6,425 nucleotides of DNA from Candidatus Bathyarchaeum sp. (GTDB taxonomy: Archaea; Thermoproteota; Bathyarchaeia; Bathyarchaeales; Bathyarchaeaceae): assembly GCA_003096255.1 (NCBI GenBank), contig PIXS01000008.1, positions 1 through 6,425 of the forward strand, given 5' to 3'. Below are positions 6,208 to 6,425 of the stretch, in pieces (position 1 is the stretch's first letter; each line of letters opens with the position of its first letter). The translations under genes were made by a program, and so were the position numbers. The notes under the pieces were generated by a model. The model made no database searches and had not been told where the DNA came from. It was given only the letters and a program-made list of their open reading frames with translations.

Positions 6208-6261
6208 ATTTTTTCATCAGAATAAGAAAAACACAAAACATTGATGACGGTCCCTCCCCCG

Positions 6262-6286
6262 TGTACGAACTGTACAATTATTAATT
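6262..6286. promoter_or_regulatory. Two adjacent palindromes in the divergent intergenic region
   Basis: TGTAC (6262-6266) and GTACA (6272-6276) form an inverted repeat with a five-base spacer. AATTA-T-TAATT (6276-6286) follows and shares one base. The second is AT-rich enough to act as a TATA element in either direction. They lie between the RAM gene (-) and the right-edge gene (+), so they could be an operator and core promoter. This is inferred from symmetry and position. The rest of this 171-base gap (6208-6378) shows only AT-rich DNA and no gene. Confidence 0.4.
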
Positions 6287-6378
6287 AGAGAAAGGCGGAT
6301 AAAAAATTAACCCAAACCTCAAGAAATAAAACAGAGATTTTTGATAGTTTGAGATTGGAAAATCAGGTGTTGGTTTTT

Positions 6379-6425
6379 ATGGTTAAGATACACAAAGTCA
6401 AAATAACTGTTGTGAGGCGTTTTCA
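6379..6425 (+). CDS. Start of an unidentified protein, cut by the window edge
   Basis: ATG at 6379 opens a frame that reads MVKIHKVKITVVRRF and then leaves the window. AGGTG at 6365-6369 is a reasonable ribosome site nine bases upstream. The strand is opposite to the RAM gene, so the two would be divergent. A K-V-K-I-T-V start is common in a small uncharacterised prokaryotic family (TIGR04076), but 15 residues are too few to assign it. Confidence 0.55.
   Translation, partial: MVKIHKVKITVVRRF

Noticed and set aside
1..6425. CRISPR arrays, insertion sequences, tRNA or rRNA genes
   Set aside because: I looked for regularly spaced direct repeats, terminal inverted repeats with a transposase, and cloverleaf or rRNA signatures, and found none by eye.

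Overview
The window looks archaeal. Gene starts are preceded by GGTGA/GAGGTG-type Shine-Dalgarno sites, the visible promoter candidates are TATA-like rather than -35/-10, genes abut or overlap by 1-8 bases, and the gene families (AfpA-type archaeoflavoprotein, Isf-type iron-sulfur flavoprotein, stand-alone Lrp/AsnC RAM-domain protein) are typical of strictly anaerobic archaea. The cysteine-rich MetV-like and NuoG-like redox proteins fit an anaerobe with folate- or pterin-linked C1 metabolism. A Bathyarchaeia-like lineage is my best guess; Archaeoglobus- or methanogen-related lineages are alternatives. The sequence alone cannot settle this.

Left part (1-1541, + strand): the 3' end of a gene whose product ends in a cysteine-containing MetV/MTHFR_C-like segment. 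It overlaps by ATGA a second gene that carries a related segment at its N-terminus, fused to a NuoG/HoxU-like [2Fe-2S] plus 2x[4Fe-4S] electron-transfer module. The pair looks like a co-translated redox unit entering from the left. A strong GC-rich hairpin (1484-1510) closes it and separates it from the convergent feo operon.

Middle (1530-4592, - strand): a ferrous-iron uptake operon read in the order DtxR/IdeR-type metalloregulator, feoA, feoB. Joints overlap by 1 base (TGATG) and 4 bases (ATGA). Just upstream of the regulator is a 22-base inverted repeat with 9-bp arms, where transcription would be expected to start. It is a candidate autoregulatory iron operator.

Right part (4592-6425): an Isf-like iron-sulfur flavoprotein gene overlaps by 8 bases an AfpA flavoprotein gene (- strand), probably a two-protein low-potential electron-transfer pair. 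Upstream of it lies a stand-alone RAM-domain gene (- strand) with an ambiguous start. A divergent intergenic region with two small palindromes follows, then the first 15 codons of a + strand gene cut by the window edge.

Taken together: iron import with its iron-sensing repressor, two flavin/Fe-S electron-transfer genes next to it, and an unusual Fe-S fusion protein. The parts most worth following are the MetV-like/NuoG-like fusion with its related upstream neighbour, the operator palindrome, and the cysteine-rich variants of FeoA and FeoB.
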